The position numbers and the translations under genes are program-made. DNA of 64,000 nt, taken from assembly GCA_038049695.1 (NCBI GenBank), contig CP142460.1:23749001-23813000 (forward strand). The letters are read 5' to 3'. The stretch comes from Cinnamomum chago (taxonomy: Eukaryota > Streptophyta > Magnoliopsida > Laurales > Lauraceae). The notes under the pieces were generated by a model. That model saw only the letters and a program-made list of their open reading frames with translations. It made no database searches and was not told where the DNA came from. Shown piece by piece: positions 11,601 through 22,069 of the stretch (the stretch's first letter is position 1; each line of letters starts with the position of its first letter).

Positions 11601-12764
11601 TGGCGCTTGTGCTTGCAAAGAATTCCTTCAGATTTTCTCGCATAACGGAGATTTTCTTCGAAGCCAGATTCTTATCAGAAGATTCTCCACTGCCAAAGAA
11701 GTTGGGAGATAAAGAGCCAAAATTCTTCCAACTGCTGCACCGGACTTTCAAGCCCTCCTTCTCCTTAAAAAAATCATAGAAGGCGACAAGCTGAAAGTAC
11801 AAAAGCCTGAACTCCTCGGACTGTTCCTCAAGGACGTTGTCGATCGGCATAAATTTCTCATAGAGTTTGCCGAGGATGGGCAACCAGGTAATGGCACTCA
11901 GCTCCTTCAAAGAAAAACCAATCTCACCATTCGTAACAATGAAGGTGTTGGTTTGTGGAAGGAAGGACTCCAGCATGGCCATAAAAGCCTCATCGGAGAA
12001 AACTACGGTTTGCCTAAAAGCGCGAACCGCATCAAAAATCTCGGCCTCCTTCAGAATGGCACCACCGATCTGCAGGATGTGATCAGTCCACGACTCCCAG
12101 CCTGAGTCTGCACTGAAGCGGCCACGAAGCCGAAATGGCTTTACCCAATTGCTGCCATCACCACTGAAAATGCCAAGGCCCACCGGTCTCAAATCAACCG
12201 ATGGATGATCAGATCCTTGGTAGCCGCTGGCCGGCATCAACATGTCTAGACGGACAGGCGACTTCTCTGCATAACCAGAAGGACCGCCAACAAAAACCCC
12301 GGTCTTGACCACATTGGTCCTCTTCACCCTGCTTGGAGGATCTTCTCTCTTAGAGCATGTGGGAGAAAGACTCATGATCGAAATAGTACGATCAAAAGGC
12401 GATCGGGTAGAAATGGTTCTCTCCTCACCATCAGCTGTGTAAGAGAATTGAAAGCATCTCCTTTGGTATGACGAGTCATCAGGGGCTGCATCACCAAAGA
12501 AAAAAGTAGGCTTAGGCACAACGCTCTGATCGTCCATGACCCAAGGACGATTGCTTGCCATAATCTTGTAGAACTCCTCATCCTTGAAAGCAATCAGTCG
12601 CTGTCTCATCTCATCTCGGTTGAGCGAGTCACACTCTTCCAAGTTTCTCTCCACATACTGGACCTTCTCCCAGGCCTGCTGTACGGCCGCATTGGAAGAT
12701 TTGGCAGATCGACGAGATGCATTGGTAACTGGTTCCTTACCCTTGTTCGTTTTGGAGGAACTGC

Positions 12765-13735
12765 CTGCAAAGATTGAAAGAAAGAAATCAATCAACAGAA
12801 TGACAGGATTTTGCTAAAAAAAAAATCCTAGCGAAATTTTGGCATGACTCCGGGGCAATTCCGAAGAAAAGGGAATCACCCCGAAAAGAAAGGAAGCCTG
12901 AAGATGAGCTCAACATCGCCGCGAGCTCAGGATCAATGAAGGATTCTCAAAGAAGACATGAACTCAAACATTGCTGTGAGATCAAGACAGTCTTCTCAAA
13001 TTTCCGCAAGAATCGGAAAAGAGCTCAACATTGCTGCGAGCTTCAAATCCCAAAACTTGCAAAAAGCTCCTTGAAACCCCCGCAAGACTAAAGAAAGAGC
13101 TCAACAGTTCTGCGAGCTTCAAATCTCGAGACTTGCAAAAGATTTCCAGGTGTGCATCATCATCATGCTCCCAATTCAATTTACCAAAAATCATGCATAA
13201 AAGAAAATCATCATGCACTAGATGCTAGGAAAACCTTGACAAAATTTGACCAATTCCAACCCAATTTGGTCAAAATCAAACTTTGTCTAAGTCAAAATTC
13301 ATGTTGGCTTAGCATAGAAATTCTAGCCTTCTATCTTGATGCATAAAAAAAAAAAAACGGAATGCATGAGCATCTTGGATTGCATAAATCTCATTATCAT
13401 GGAGAGCAAAAAGAGGGGAAAAGAAAGTTTTCTTTCTTAAAAAGAAAGAGAAAAAAAAAAGAGAAAAAAAAAGAGAAAAGAAAATTTCTGGGCTGGCCCA
13501 CAAGCCGTGGCCCATGGGCCACATGGCCGTACGGCCCAGGCTGTACGGACATGTCCGTACAGCAGCAAAAAAAAAAAAGAGAAGAAAGAGAGAAGAAAAA
13601 AAAAAGAAAAGGGCGTGTAAAAAAAAAAAAAGGAAAACAACACGTGCAAAAAAAAAAAAAGAAAAAAAAAATGATGATGAAACTTTCTTTACATGGAATT
13701 TCTTGTAAAAAAAAAAAAGAGAAAAAAAAACTTAC
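12765..13735 (-). other. Intron 1 of the element E antisense gene
   Basis: A 971-bp intron is bounded by GTAAGT at 13735 and TCTTTGCAG at 12765. It holds A/purine-rich runs (13440-13730 in plus reading), four diverged copies of a GAGCTCAACATTGCTGCGAGCTC-like segment at about 12903, 12960, 13020 and 13097, and the palindrome cluster at 13507-13563. Frames inside it are low-complexity. Confidence 0.65.
13507..13563. repeat. Cluster of three perfect palindromes
   Basis: Within 57 bp lie GTGGCCCATGGGCCAC (13507-13522, 16 bp), GGCCGTACGGCC (13525-13536, 12 bp) and a 24-bp perfect palindrome (13540-13563) with arms GCTGTACGGACA and TGTCCGTACAGC. The surroundings are purine-rich low-complexity sequence. 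GGCCCA/TGGGCC, the plant site II (TCP-binding) core, occurs several times at 13494-13538. Confidence 0.85.
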
Positions 13736-13859
13736 TTGAAGCCATGGATGGAGAAGAAAGAAGAACTTGAAGACTCTTGAAGAAGGAGGATTCTTGATCT
13801 TAGAGCAACTCTTGAAGACTTTTGCAAAAAGAAAGCAATAGGAGCAAGAGATCCCACCT

Positions 13860-13880
13860 CCCTTGCTTTTATAGAAGAAA
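13860..13880 (-). promoter_or_regulatory. TATA box of the element E antisense gene
   Basis: On the minus strand TTCTATAAAAGCAAGG lies about 120-130 bp upstream of the ATG at 13745. This spacing suits a plant core promoter with an 85-100 nt leader. No transcript evidence is available. Confidence 0.6.
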
Positions 13881-14494
13881 GCAAACCAAAAGAGGAAAGA
13901 GAAGAAAACTAAGGAGGTAAGTGCTAAAAATTAGCAACCTTCCCAAAAGAAAAGGAAACTTGGGATATTCTCTCCCAAAACAAAGATTCCTTGAGAAATT
14001 CTCTCCAAAAAGAAAGGGAATGATAGATATTCTCTCCCAAAGAAATATATTTTGAGAGAATCTCTCCCAAAATCAAGGAAACTTGAAAAAAATCGCTCAA
14101 AGTAAAGATATTTTTAGATATTCTCCACCCAAAGGAGATATCTTTAGATATTCTTTACAAAAATGACACCATATGAGATCTAAGCCATCTTTCAAAGCTT
14201 AAGGTCCCATGGGTTAGCCCATATGAGCCAGGTTTGACCACCTAAGCACTAAAAGTGTCTTTTAGTCAAAATTTCTCTTACCAAGAGCATACAAAAAATG
14301 GTCCCATGCCTCTTTTGAGTTGATTGGACCATACCATACAAAAATCCAAGCTTCATGAGTTTCCAAAAATCCAAACCATCCCACCTCATGAACCAAATTA
14401 AGCCAAAATCTTGAAATTGACATTCCACAAAAGCCCAAACCACTCCAATGGACCCAAAATTGTCCCAAAGAGTGAACCAATAAACCAAACCATG
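13881..14494. other. Upstream region of the antisense promoter
   Basis: It contains several diverged copies of a segment resembling gagatattctctcccaaaa between about 13960 and 14160, that is, short purine/pyrimidine-biased repeats upstream of the antisense TATA box. I see no coding signal. Confidence 0.45.
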
Positions 14495-14670
14495 GTCCCC
14501 TAACTCGCCACATACAGCTTGTTAGGTCACAAGACCAAAACCAAAAATCAAAACCCGACCCCCTAACTTGCCACATACAGCCTGTTAGGTCACAAGGTCA
14601 AAACCAAAACCAAAAACCTGACCCCCTAACCTGCCACATACAGCTTGTTAGGTCACAAGGTCAAAATCAA
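14495..14670 (+). repeat. Three copies of a 63-bp tandem repeat
   Basis: The segment CCCCTAACTTGCCACATACA with its continuation GCCTGTTAGGTCACAAGGTC recurs with taac at 14501, 14564 and 14627, an exact 63-bp period. Each unit contains the inverted pair CCTAAC/GTTAGG flanking a loop of about 17 nt. Confidence 0.85.
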
Positions 14671-14862
14671 AACCAAAAAACCAAAACCAAATCCAAATCC
14701 AAATGTCATTCTCAAAATCTTGCCTTGAGATGGTACGTGATCCATATCGTCGGAAGCTCTTCTTAAAAAAAAAAAGCTCAAAGACTCTTGGTTAAGTCAG
14801 AAGCTCATCTTCAAAATTCTCTTCGAGGCACATCGACTGCAAAAACCATATCATCGCTGTAC

Positions 14863-14876
14863 CTCGAGGGGGCATT
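14863..14876 (+). promoter_or_regulatory. Polypurine tract of element E
   Basis: CTCGAGGGGGCATT abuts the 3' LTR start TGTTGACACC. It matches in position and form the tract of element A (GAGGGGCATAC before TGTAGACACC at 58732). Plus-strand DNA synthesis would be primed here. Confidence 0.7.
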
Positions 14877-15029
14877 TGTTGACACCAAAAATGTCACTTT
14901 GCCTCCTCACACCAAAAGCTACACGGAGCCACATCCTACCAAAAATAGGCAGGCGCTACTTCAAGCATCAGATCTTGTCAGAATCAAACAAAAACTGCAA
15001 GGTCATTCAAAACAACCAAAAGAGAGGTA

Positions 15030-15705
15030 CACATGAAGTTTCGGGCCATTCCGACATCATTCGACCTAACTTCACTTCTCCAACAGCTGAGCAGCAGCTC
15101 CCGGCGGCGACAGTGTCAAAGACTTCAAATCTTCGATCAGAGCCTACGGATGGTTACAAAATACCTCCAAAAGGCTCCATGTCAAGTTTCAGGTCAATCG
15201 GACATCGTTTGACCGGAAGTCAAAGCTCGGGATTTCCCTCGCGGTGAGATCAAGGCAAGCGTTTGCATGACCCCAAACGGCTTCAAAACTCAAACGAAAG
15301 CCTATGGTTGGTCTTATCTACTGATGAGGGAGTCACACGTCGAATTTCAGGTCAATCGGACATCGTTTGACCAAAAGTCAAAGCTCGGCATTTCCCTCGC
15401 GGTGAAATAAAGGCAAGCATTTGCATGACTCCAAATGGATTCAAAACTCAAACGAAAGCCTATGGTTGGTCCTATCTACTGATGAGGAAGCTACCCATCA
15501 AATTTCAGGTCAATCGGACATCCTTTGACCGAAAGTCAAAGCTCGGCATTTCCCTCGCAGTGAAATCAAGTCAAGCATTTGAGGGCCCCCAAACGGCTTC
15601 AAAACCTGAACAAAAGCCTATGGTTGGTCTCGTCTACTACTCAAGAAGCTACACGTCGAATTTCAGGTCATTCCGACATCGTTTGACCTAGTTTCGACGC
15701 TTGAC
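15030..15705 (+). repeat. 158-bp tandem repeats in the U3 of element E
   Basis: The segment TTTCAGGTCAATCGGACATC starts at 15187, 15345, 15503 and 15661, an exact 158-bp period, with a more diverged unit from 15039. The position upstream of the TATA box makes it a candidate enhancer array. Confidence 0.85.
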
Positions 15706-16625
15706 AAAAAAATCGGCAGTTCTCCACAGCAAAGTCTTCGGCTTTTCAGAAAATGGGAAACTTTGCGATCCGATTTGCACGGCTTCTCGTCAGGTTTTCT
15801 TGAGGGAAATCCAGCCAATAAATGAGAGGAAATTCCAAGAAAAATGCAGGAGAAAACAAAAGAAAAAATGGACGAAAAACTGCGAAGAAAAAGCGACCGA
15901 AAGGCGGCCAAAAAAATGGGCCAAGGCCCATGGGCCCCGGCGGCCCGGACCTCGCCCAAAAACCCCGTTTTTCGGGTATTTTTCGCGTTTCGAGTTGATT
16001 GGCCCCTGTGATTTTTCCAAAATCTGATTTTTTGTGCATGATATCCGTCGATCTTCATCAACATCACGGATCCATCACTGGAATCATTAGATCATCATTG
16101 GACGCCTCAAGATCGTCAAACGGCTAACCAAGAAAGCACCCTTTCTGCCCGCCCGATCGCGAAATCAACTGGACAGATGTTGCTGGCCCGCTGACATCAA
16201 CCAATGTTTGACATTGGATCACCATCCGACATCAAATGGTATGTGGGTCCATTGATGATCATCGCAAGAAGAATCCCAAAGGACGCGGCACGGCCCGCGA
16301 CTTTTCAAGCGCCCAGGCAATCAATTAATGAAGTTAAATGACCTGTTTATGGCAAGTTAATGCGGTCATTAACTCATTATTTTGAACGGCCCAATCAGAA
16401 GCAAGCAAATGGGAGTTACAAGTCCAAGTAATCATGACATTAAAATCATGAAACTCCCGTCATCATGGAGATTAAAGGCGATTAAATGCCCACTACTCTC
16501 CATCGGCCAATCAAATTCAAGGAAAAAGGAGTTACAAAACAAGTAATTAAAAACTTGTAACTCCTCCCATCATGAGCATTAATACCATAAATGCTCATAA
16601 ACTCTCCTAAATGGCTACCAAATGT

Positions 16626-16633
16626 CTATAAAT
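16626..16633 (+). promoter_or_regulatory. TATA box in the LTR of element E
   Basis: CTATAAATAGGAGG lies 1.75 kb into the LTR, in an otherwise TATA-poor context. RNA would start about 30 bp downstream, placing the C run and dyad array in R/U5. Confidence 0.7.
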
Positions 16634-16804
16634 AGGAGGCCATTCCAAGGGAAACAGATCCAGAAAAATCGCCAGAAAATCATTCAAAGATCCAGAAAAA
16701 ATCGCCAGAAAATCATTCAAAAATCCTCGGAGAAATCTCTACAACTTTGCTCCTTCAAGAAAACTCTACTGCAACAAGCACTACAAGGTGATCAAAGCTC
16801 CTTG

Positions 16805-16834
16805 CCCCCCCCCCCCCCCCCCCCCACCCCCAAA
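16805..16834. repeat. Poly-C run C23-A-C5
   Basis: A 23-base C homopolymer followed by A and five more C, about 180 bp downstream of the LTR TATA box. It could form an i-motif, or G-quadruplexes on the minus strand. Homopolymer length is assembly-sensitive. Confidence 0.9.
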
Positions 16835-17160
16835 GGCCACCTCTCCTCCTATCCAACATGGCTAGATGCGGCTTTTCAGTCCGTCTACTCGGCTTTTTAC
16901 CGGATATAGGACCTTACCTTGGTCCTTATCCTCTAAAAATCTGAGGTTGGAGCCAAGCCAAAGAATCAAAGCACTATGTTCTCATCTGAAGGACGATGGC
17001 GGAGGCCATACATGACTCGCGACCGTCGATCTGAACGAGCCCTCCCACAATCGCATGAGAAGTTAGATTCCTTTTTCTTACTTTTCTGTTGTAAATTGTA
17101 TTTTTTAAGAGACAAAAAAAATCACAATTCTTGTCTTTTCATTTTGATGAGATTTGTAAA

Positions 17161-17270
17161 TCGCCTTTTACGGCAAAATCGCCTTTTACGGCACCAAATC
17201 ACCTTTTACGGCAAAATCGCCTTCAACGGCACCAAACCGCCTTCTACGGCACAAAAACGCCTTTCACGGC
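17161..17270 (+). repeat. Six-copy GCC-N6-GGC dyad array in the LTR
   Basis: CGCCTTTTACGGCA and close variants start at 17161, 17179, 17199, 17217, 17237 and 17257, separated by A-rich linkers of 4-6 bases. Same monomer length and design as the array at 7945-8690 but with one stem base pair swapped. Confidence 0.9.
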
Positions 17271-17517
17271 ATTCAAAAATTGTCTCTTTCATTAAAATAT
17301 ATTTGCAATGGAAAACTAGAAAAAAGTTTCATTTCCCTTTTTACTTGTGAAGGTGAATCTCCGGATCACCATTTCTAAATTCCAGGTATAAAAGAGAAAT
17401 TGGCATACCCGTACAAAAAAAAAACTGATGCCCGCTTTTCCTTTCTTTCCCTCCACCGTACCCCGTCAGCCCCGGGGCGGAGGCAGCTTTGAAAAAAGAG
17501 AAAAGCCGGGACCATCA

Positions 17518-18487
17518 CACACAAGGCCAAACCATGGCCCAATCCATAATCCCCAATCATGTCAAACTACTTCCCAACCAACCCAACAATATTACACTCA
17601 ATCAAATCAAAACATAATGCACACAAATTTAAACAATCAAAACATTAATCATGACATAAATCAAAATTTAAACCTTAATAATCAAAGAATCTACATCCAA
17701 AATACACAGTATATAACGACAAACCAATTCCTAATCCATCCTGATCAAGACCACCAATCCATTCAAACCATCCCATCCAATCAAACTCCTTTGCTTAATC
17801 AAATCTACCAATTCATCCCAACCATCTCACCCAATCAAATTCACTCACCAATTCAAACCATCCGATCCGATCCAATCAAACCTACCAACCCATCACAACC
17901 ATCCCATCCAATCAAATTCCTTCCCCAATCCAAACCATTCAACATAATCAACTAAATCAACCTATCCAACCTTTCATAATTGTGCATCCTTATCCAACCT
18001 ATCAACCATCCCAATCCACGCCATCCAATGAAAGCCACCATCCCACCCAACCCTCACCATTCCACCAAACAACATCACCTACCATGATCGTTGACCCATT
18101 CCAGCCACGCCCAACCATACCATCCAACTTAATCCATCCACCAACCCAATCTCCAACGATCATATATCAACAATCCACTCACGCTTCGATCGACCAGCTT
18201 AGTCAAACATCTAATCAAAACCAAGATAGAAACTCAACCACAGATGCTAGAACCCAAAATCCATTTTTACCACGCAAAACCAAAGTATCTCGAAAACAGA
18301 TCCAGGAAGAGTTTGCCAAAATGGTGGACATAAGCGAGCTAGAGTTGCCCAATTTGGACTGGTTTAAGAGTATCACTCCAAAGAATGATCCATATGCAAA
18401 TACGGGGAAGCCCCTAGAGGAACAATTGATAGGTGGTGAATACCTAGAATGGGAACTTGGACTCATCTCAGAAACTCTAAGAAGACT
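17518..18487 (+). pseudogene. Element B ORF1 fragment (N/Q/P-rich)
   Basis: This is homologous along its length to 41453-42504 of element A, with the same Asn/Gln/Pro/Ser/Thr-rich low-complexity region and then the ordered segment around MVDISELELPNLDWFKSITP (about 18322). It is cut at the left by the LTR of element E and at the right, exactly at 18488, by the CACTA terminus. A frame change near 17955-17980 breaks it. Unlike A, it has a sense CAA where A has the TAA at 42184. The protein family is not recognised. Confidence 0.8.
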
Positions 18488-18895
18488 CACTACAAGAAAT
18501 TGCACTCGGCAAAAGTCTATAAAACGCCGGTGAACTCCTTTGCCGGCGATTTCCATTGCGCCGGCAATACGCCGGTAAAAGTCTGCCAGCAATAGCTTTT
18601 GCCGGCGAAAAAAGGTTAGCGCCGGGCAAAAGTAATACATTAACGGCGTTTTTATTCGTCGGGAAAAGAGGTATAAAACGCTGCGTAAAGGCCTTTATTT
18701 TTCAATAATAAATTGATTAAAAACTTTTGCCAACGTTTTTTTTTGCGCCGGCAAAACATTTATATTTTATGAAAATTAATTTTTCAAAATTTTTTGCCGG
18801 CGTATTTTGTCGCCGGGAAAACATTTATTTTTTTTAAGTAATTATTTTGAAGGTGTTTTTCCGGCGAAAATGTTGCGCCGGCAATCAATATTCAT
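18488..18895 (+). repeat. CACTA terminus and subterminal repeats
   Basis: After the TIR, GCCGGC-containing motifs (such as TTTGCCGGCGAAAA and TGCGCCGGCAA, in both orientations) recur about 14 times up to 18885. In CACTA elements such repeats bind the TnpA-type protein. Confidence 0.8.
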
Positions 18896-19321
18896 TTATT
18901 GTATTTATTTGATTTTTTAAATTCATTACAACTTCCAACCTGTATCGTATGAAACTACTATTCTAGTATCTAAGACCAAATCTCCTACACACCCAACATC
19001 TATCTATTCCAAATAATATTCATTCCACTTCATATTAATATTCAAATATCCTTACAATATTAAAAGTACTTTACCATTACCATTACAAAATAAAAATCCA
19101 TGCTAACATTCTACTATTTGACAACATCCAAATGCCAATGAAAAATTACATCTTCATATACAATCATCTCATTGTTGCACCAATCCAACACCTGCAACAT
19201 TGTTCAAAAAAACTTCATACATCCTATTTTAACATATGGCAATCTGCTACTGTGCATCCATTTTTCCTTCATGTTCACTGCATCTTAGTTGCATGGAATC
19301 TTTCAACAAAAAACTTTCTTC

Positions 19322-19820
19322 AATTGCCTCATGGAATTCCAATGCAGATAAAAAGCTGGTTGACAGATCCAAGTGCCCCACGAATCTCAGTTGGTGATAT
19401 ATGAATGTAAAAAAAAAAAATTAATACTGCAATAGACATATACAAACAACCAATGAACAATCAAAGAAACTAGTTTAAATTCTAAAAGTAACAACCTCTG
19501 ATATGTAAAGTGGCACAATGGCAGATGAAATGCCTCTTCCAATACCGTAAAGAACACGACCAATTATCATTGTCTGTACACTCCGAGATGTAGTACTGCA
19601 ACAATCTTCCAATCAGTTAGAAATCAAACCCTGCAAACAGGTAAATCCAACTTTTACAGCCTCGCATTTTGGAGGATGCATTACTAACCAAAGAAAAGCA
19701 CCAATAGCAAGTGGGATTGCATCAAGCTGAAAAGTTCTTGTTCTACCAAATTTATCAGCCAAAGCTCCTCCAGTGAATGAACCAACAGTGGCACCCGCAA
19801 TGGTTGAGCTGACAACCCAA
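19322..19820 (-). pseudogene. pGlcT: Plastidic glucose transporter fragment, three exons
   Basis: Minus-strand exons at about 19818-19690, 19596-19498 and 19395-19322 encode consecutive pieces of an MFS sugar transporter of the plastid envelope: GWVVSSTIAGATVGSFTGG, ADKFGRTRTFQLDAIPLAIG, a segment ending ISSAIVPLYISE, and ISPTEIRGALGS. The first junction splices cleanly (CTTTG|GTTAG to GCAG|TACTA, giving FLC). The third exon lacks an obvious AG acceptor. The rest of the gene (N-terminus, most membrane helices) is absent, so this is a captured fragment inside the CACTA element. Confidence 0.8.
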
Positions 19821-20052
19821 CCTGTCCATAATGTAATGTAACTAGATGCATGTAAAGCCAAAAGGTTGAAAATGTAACGAAAGAAAATAAAAACCTTGAT
19901 AGAAGGTAAGTTAGGAGAAAGAAGGAATTTGTAATAGATTGGTGAGGTTCACTTTAGTAGCATGTCAGTTTATAAAAATGAAGGCAGAATCAAGTAGCTT
20001 AATATATGTTAATTCAGTATAAATAAAAAATAAATGCTTTAGTCAGCCCATA

Positions 20053-20385
20053 TGTAAGCACCACATTTGCAAATGCTGGATTGTCCGGACCAATCCAAAA
20101 CAACAAATAGTCCTCTATGTTATGCTCTTGAGGTAAGCTCCATGTCAGACCTCCAAGGTTATAGCTTGTGATAGTTAGAGTATTTTGCTTGCAATGGTCT
20201 GGACTCAGAATATTGTTGTTGTTCACACACTTGAGCAGATTGCCATTAGAAGTGTAGCCATTGGAGGACTCCAGTTCCCCCTTCAGTGCTTTGTCATAAT
20301 CTGATGGATTCATAACTGAACACATGACATCTGCATAATGAAGTACTGGATACTTAGAATTGCCAAACATTGAAGATTCAACTAC
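20053..20385 (-). pseudogene. DPH2: Dph2-like diphthamide biosynthesis protein fragment
   Basis: The minus-strand frame carries YPVLHYADVMCSVMNP and then NLGGLTWSLP and EDYLLFWIGPDNPAFANVVL. This matches my knowledge of the middle of Dph2, a subunit of the enzyme pair that starts diphthamide formation on elongation factor 2. Only about 110 residues are present, without the N- and C-terminal thirds or the cluster-binding cysteines. It lies just upstream, on the same strand, of the transporter exons. Identification is from memory of the family motif and not from a search. Confidence 0.65.
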
Positions 20386-20797
20386 CAGTTTTTCCAAGAG
20401 ATGGGAATTGCAACAATGACCACTCTGGATTTTGATGTGTGTGAAAATGAATATACTCACACTAGAATTGGATCCAACAGTTTGAATTGAATAAAGAGGC
20501 TAAAGTGGAGATTTTCCTAATATACATCTTACCTGGTGGGGTATCCTGTATGCTATTGTTATGGCAAAAAACAATACTGATGGGGTAACAAGTTACTCAG
20601 ATTGTCCAAAATGTAGGATACTTCTTTTGCATATAAACCGAGTTACATGTGCTCAGTTTACAAGATCCAGACAGCTCCTAACAAAATTCCAGGAAAGGGA
20701 TTTCTCACCAAATCACTCCTATCCAAAATATACTTTTACATAAGGAGGGTATAATATAAATAAACAAGACAAGAAACCCAAACTCACTTAACATAAG

Positions 20798-20900
20798 CCA
20801 TTTCATTTGTTGCTGCATCTTCATTCGTCCTACATATCCATCCACAACACAATTTAGTCTTACATTGGAGACAAAACCAATATATGGATCATGCTGCCAA
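20798..20900 (-). pseudogene. Unidentified exon-like fragment
   Basis: Minus-strand frame with residues HDPYIGFVSNVRLNCVVDGY, codon-like composition and a downstream frame loss typical of an exon edge. I do not recognise the family. It sits among captured fragments in the CACTA element. Confidence 0.35.
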
Positions 20901-21256
20901 AAGAAAAGGGGAAAAAAACTAAGAAACCCACATCCTCGGCCCTTTACCAATGAATGTAGATCCCAGTCCTTGCTACCCTACCAATCAAAGGGTCAGGACT
21001 GTCCCATCAGGAAGACATCGTTAGAAGCATATTCATGGTAAAAAACCATGGTTGCCAATACAGATCCCTAAATGCATAAGACATGCTTAAGCATGCATAT
21101 TGTTCTTTGTAACATGATTACTTGAACCAAGCTGTCAAGTCTGACAACTCTTTTATGGAAGAAAAGAGATGGCTGGTGTTAAAAGTGTCTATGATGACTA
21201 TAGATAAGCACATCAAGTGGACAAAGAATAGAAAAGGATGAGTATCAAATTTACCA

Positions 21257-21370
21257 GTCTAAGAGGAAGTCCTTGTGAGCTGAGAGTGCCAGCAGCCAGT
21301 GTCACAGGCCTCTCTTTTGGATGGTGGTATTTGCAGGTTGATCCATATTGCATCTTTTTGCAACAAGTAT
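21257..21370 (-). pseudogene. CCCH zinc-finger protein fragment
   Basis: Residues [15 protein letters not shown] followed by SSQGLPLR are typical of plant CCCH (C3H) RNA-binding zinc-finger proteins, where [12 protein letters not shown] ends a finger. The preceding Cys is not in its usual place ([12 protein letters not shown]). The exon ends at a plausible donor CTG|GTAAAT near 21257. Only this half-finger exon is present. Confidence 0.6.
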
Positions 21371-21867
21371 CAAACGTCAGAAGATGAATTGAAGAAGACA
21401 ATGGAGAAAGCTAACAATTTAATTGTTGACATTTTGAAGAAAAAACCACAATTGGCCTCTGATTGTAAATCAAAGAACCTATGAACTTATCAATACATGT
21501 ATATTTTAATGCTATTGGACATTAACCGTTCCTAATACTTCCAAGTCCGAATATTGCCCAATGGACAGGGACTGTTCAGAGATACTTGCCACTTCTTCAA
21601 TATTTCCATATATAACATTTATACCAATGGGCTAAGAAGCAGTGGTCAAAATCACATGGCAAACGTCCATGTGGTAACACCAGTAAACCACAAGGTAAAC
21701 TACACAAAACATTCTTGAAAAAGCCAATATAACACCATTCATATGCTAATCTCAAACACTTTAAGCAGTTGTAAATGTATGATAGAATATAAAAGCTCCA
21801 TATGCTCCAACCCCTACAATGAGAACACAAAACATAATAATAATGGAAAGTGCATATGCACAGAAGC

Positions 21868-21962
21868 ATAACCTGAGCTTTGGCTTGGAAAGCATCATGA
21901 CTCTCCTCCACTCCCATTTTTCCTGCTAATCCTTTAAACTCGTTGGGCAAACACCGTAGGCA
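21868..21962 (-). pseudogene. Unidentified exon with donor and acceptor
   Basis: Minus-strand exon bounded by GTGAACAG at about 21963 and CTCAG|GTTATG at about 21870; it encodes LPNEFKGLAGKMGVEESHDA and more. The gene is not recognised. Confidence 0.4.
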
Positions 21963-22069
21963 ACCTGTTCACAAATTATCAAGTAAGCTTGCATAAAATT
22001 ACAAGGCCTGGATTCCTCCTGCTTTCATGTGTGCTGATGCTTTCTTCGATAGGGTGGCCTTATAGGAAA

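Larger units (their letters stand above)
8882..13745 (-). pseudogene. Element E antisense gene: spliced plant mobile domain protein
   Basis: I read a five-exon gene on the minus strand: exon 1 13745-13736 (ATG GCT TCA A), exon 2 12764-10281, exon 3 10195-10082, exon 4 10011-9904, exon 5 9822-8882 (TGA). All four introns are GT-AG, all are phase 1, and the last three are 85, 70 and 81 bp. The joined frame is about 1218 codons, with nonsense codons at 11344-11346 and 9278-9280. Exon 2 contains a plant mobile domain (aminotransferase-like, PF10536 type) around 12100-11800, including NGEIGFSLKELSAITWLPILG. Basic clusters ARRKKRRRG and PPKKRSREE suggest a nuclear protein. Exons 3-4 are acidic and exon 5 ends in a charged coiled coil. 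Antisense ORFs are known in Tat/Retand elements; their role is not established. Confidence 0.8.
1..17517 (+). mobile_element. Element E: Tat-lineage Ty3/gypsy LTR retrotransposon, 5' end outside window
   Basis: The order gag, protease, RT, RNase H, second RNase H, integrase, long 3' region with antisense gene, polypurine tract and LTR is that of the plant Tat (Ogre/Retand) lineage. No chromodomain follows the integrase. The coding frame is open to base 1, so the 5' LTR and gag N-terminus lie left of the window. The right end is set by the resumption at 17518 of sequence homologous to 41453 onward in element A. Two nonsense codons and two frameshifts in gag-pol make this copy defective. Confidence 0.85.
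14877..17517 (+). repeat. 3' LTR of element E
   Basis: It starts TGTTGACACC after the polypurine tract and ends near ...GGGACCATCA. The right border is fixed to within a few bases because sequence homologous to element A ORF1 (41453 onward) begins at 17518-17520. The length is about 2.64 kb. It holds 158-bp repeats in U3, a TATA box at 16626, a C23 run and a second dyad array. The partner LTR is outside the window, so neither the target duplication nor the age can be read. Confidence 0.8.

Noticed and set aside
13362-13739. Lys/Glu-rich frame on plus and Phe-rich frames on minus
   Set aside because: Low-complexity A-rich sequence inside an intron of the antisense gene.
19322-20385. Functional glucose transporter or DPH2 genes
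   Set aside because: Only short internal exons are present and they are embedded in a CACTA element; most of each gene is missing.
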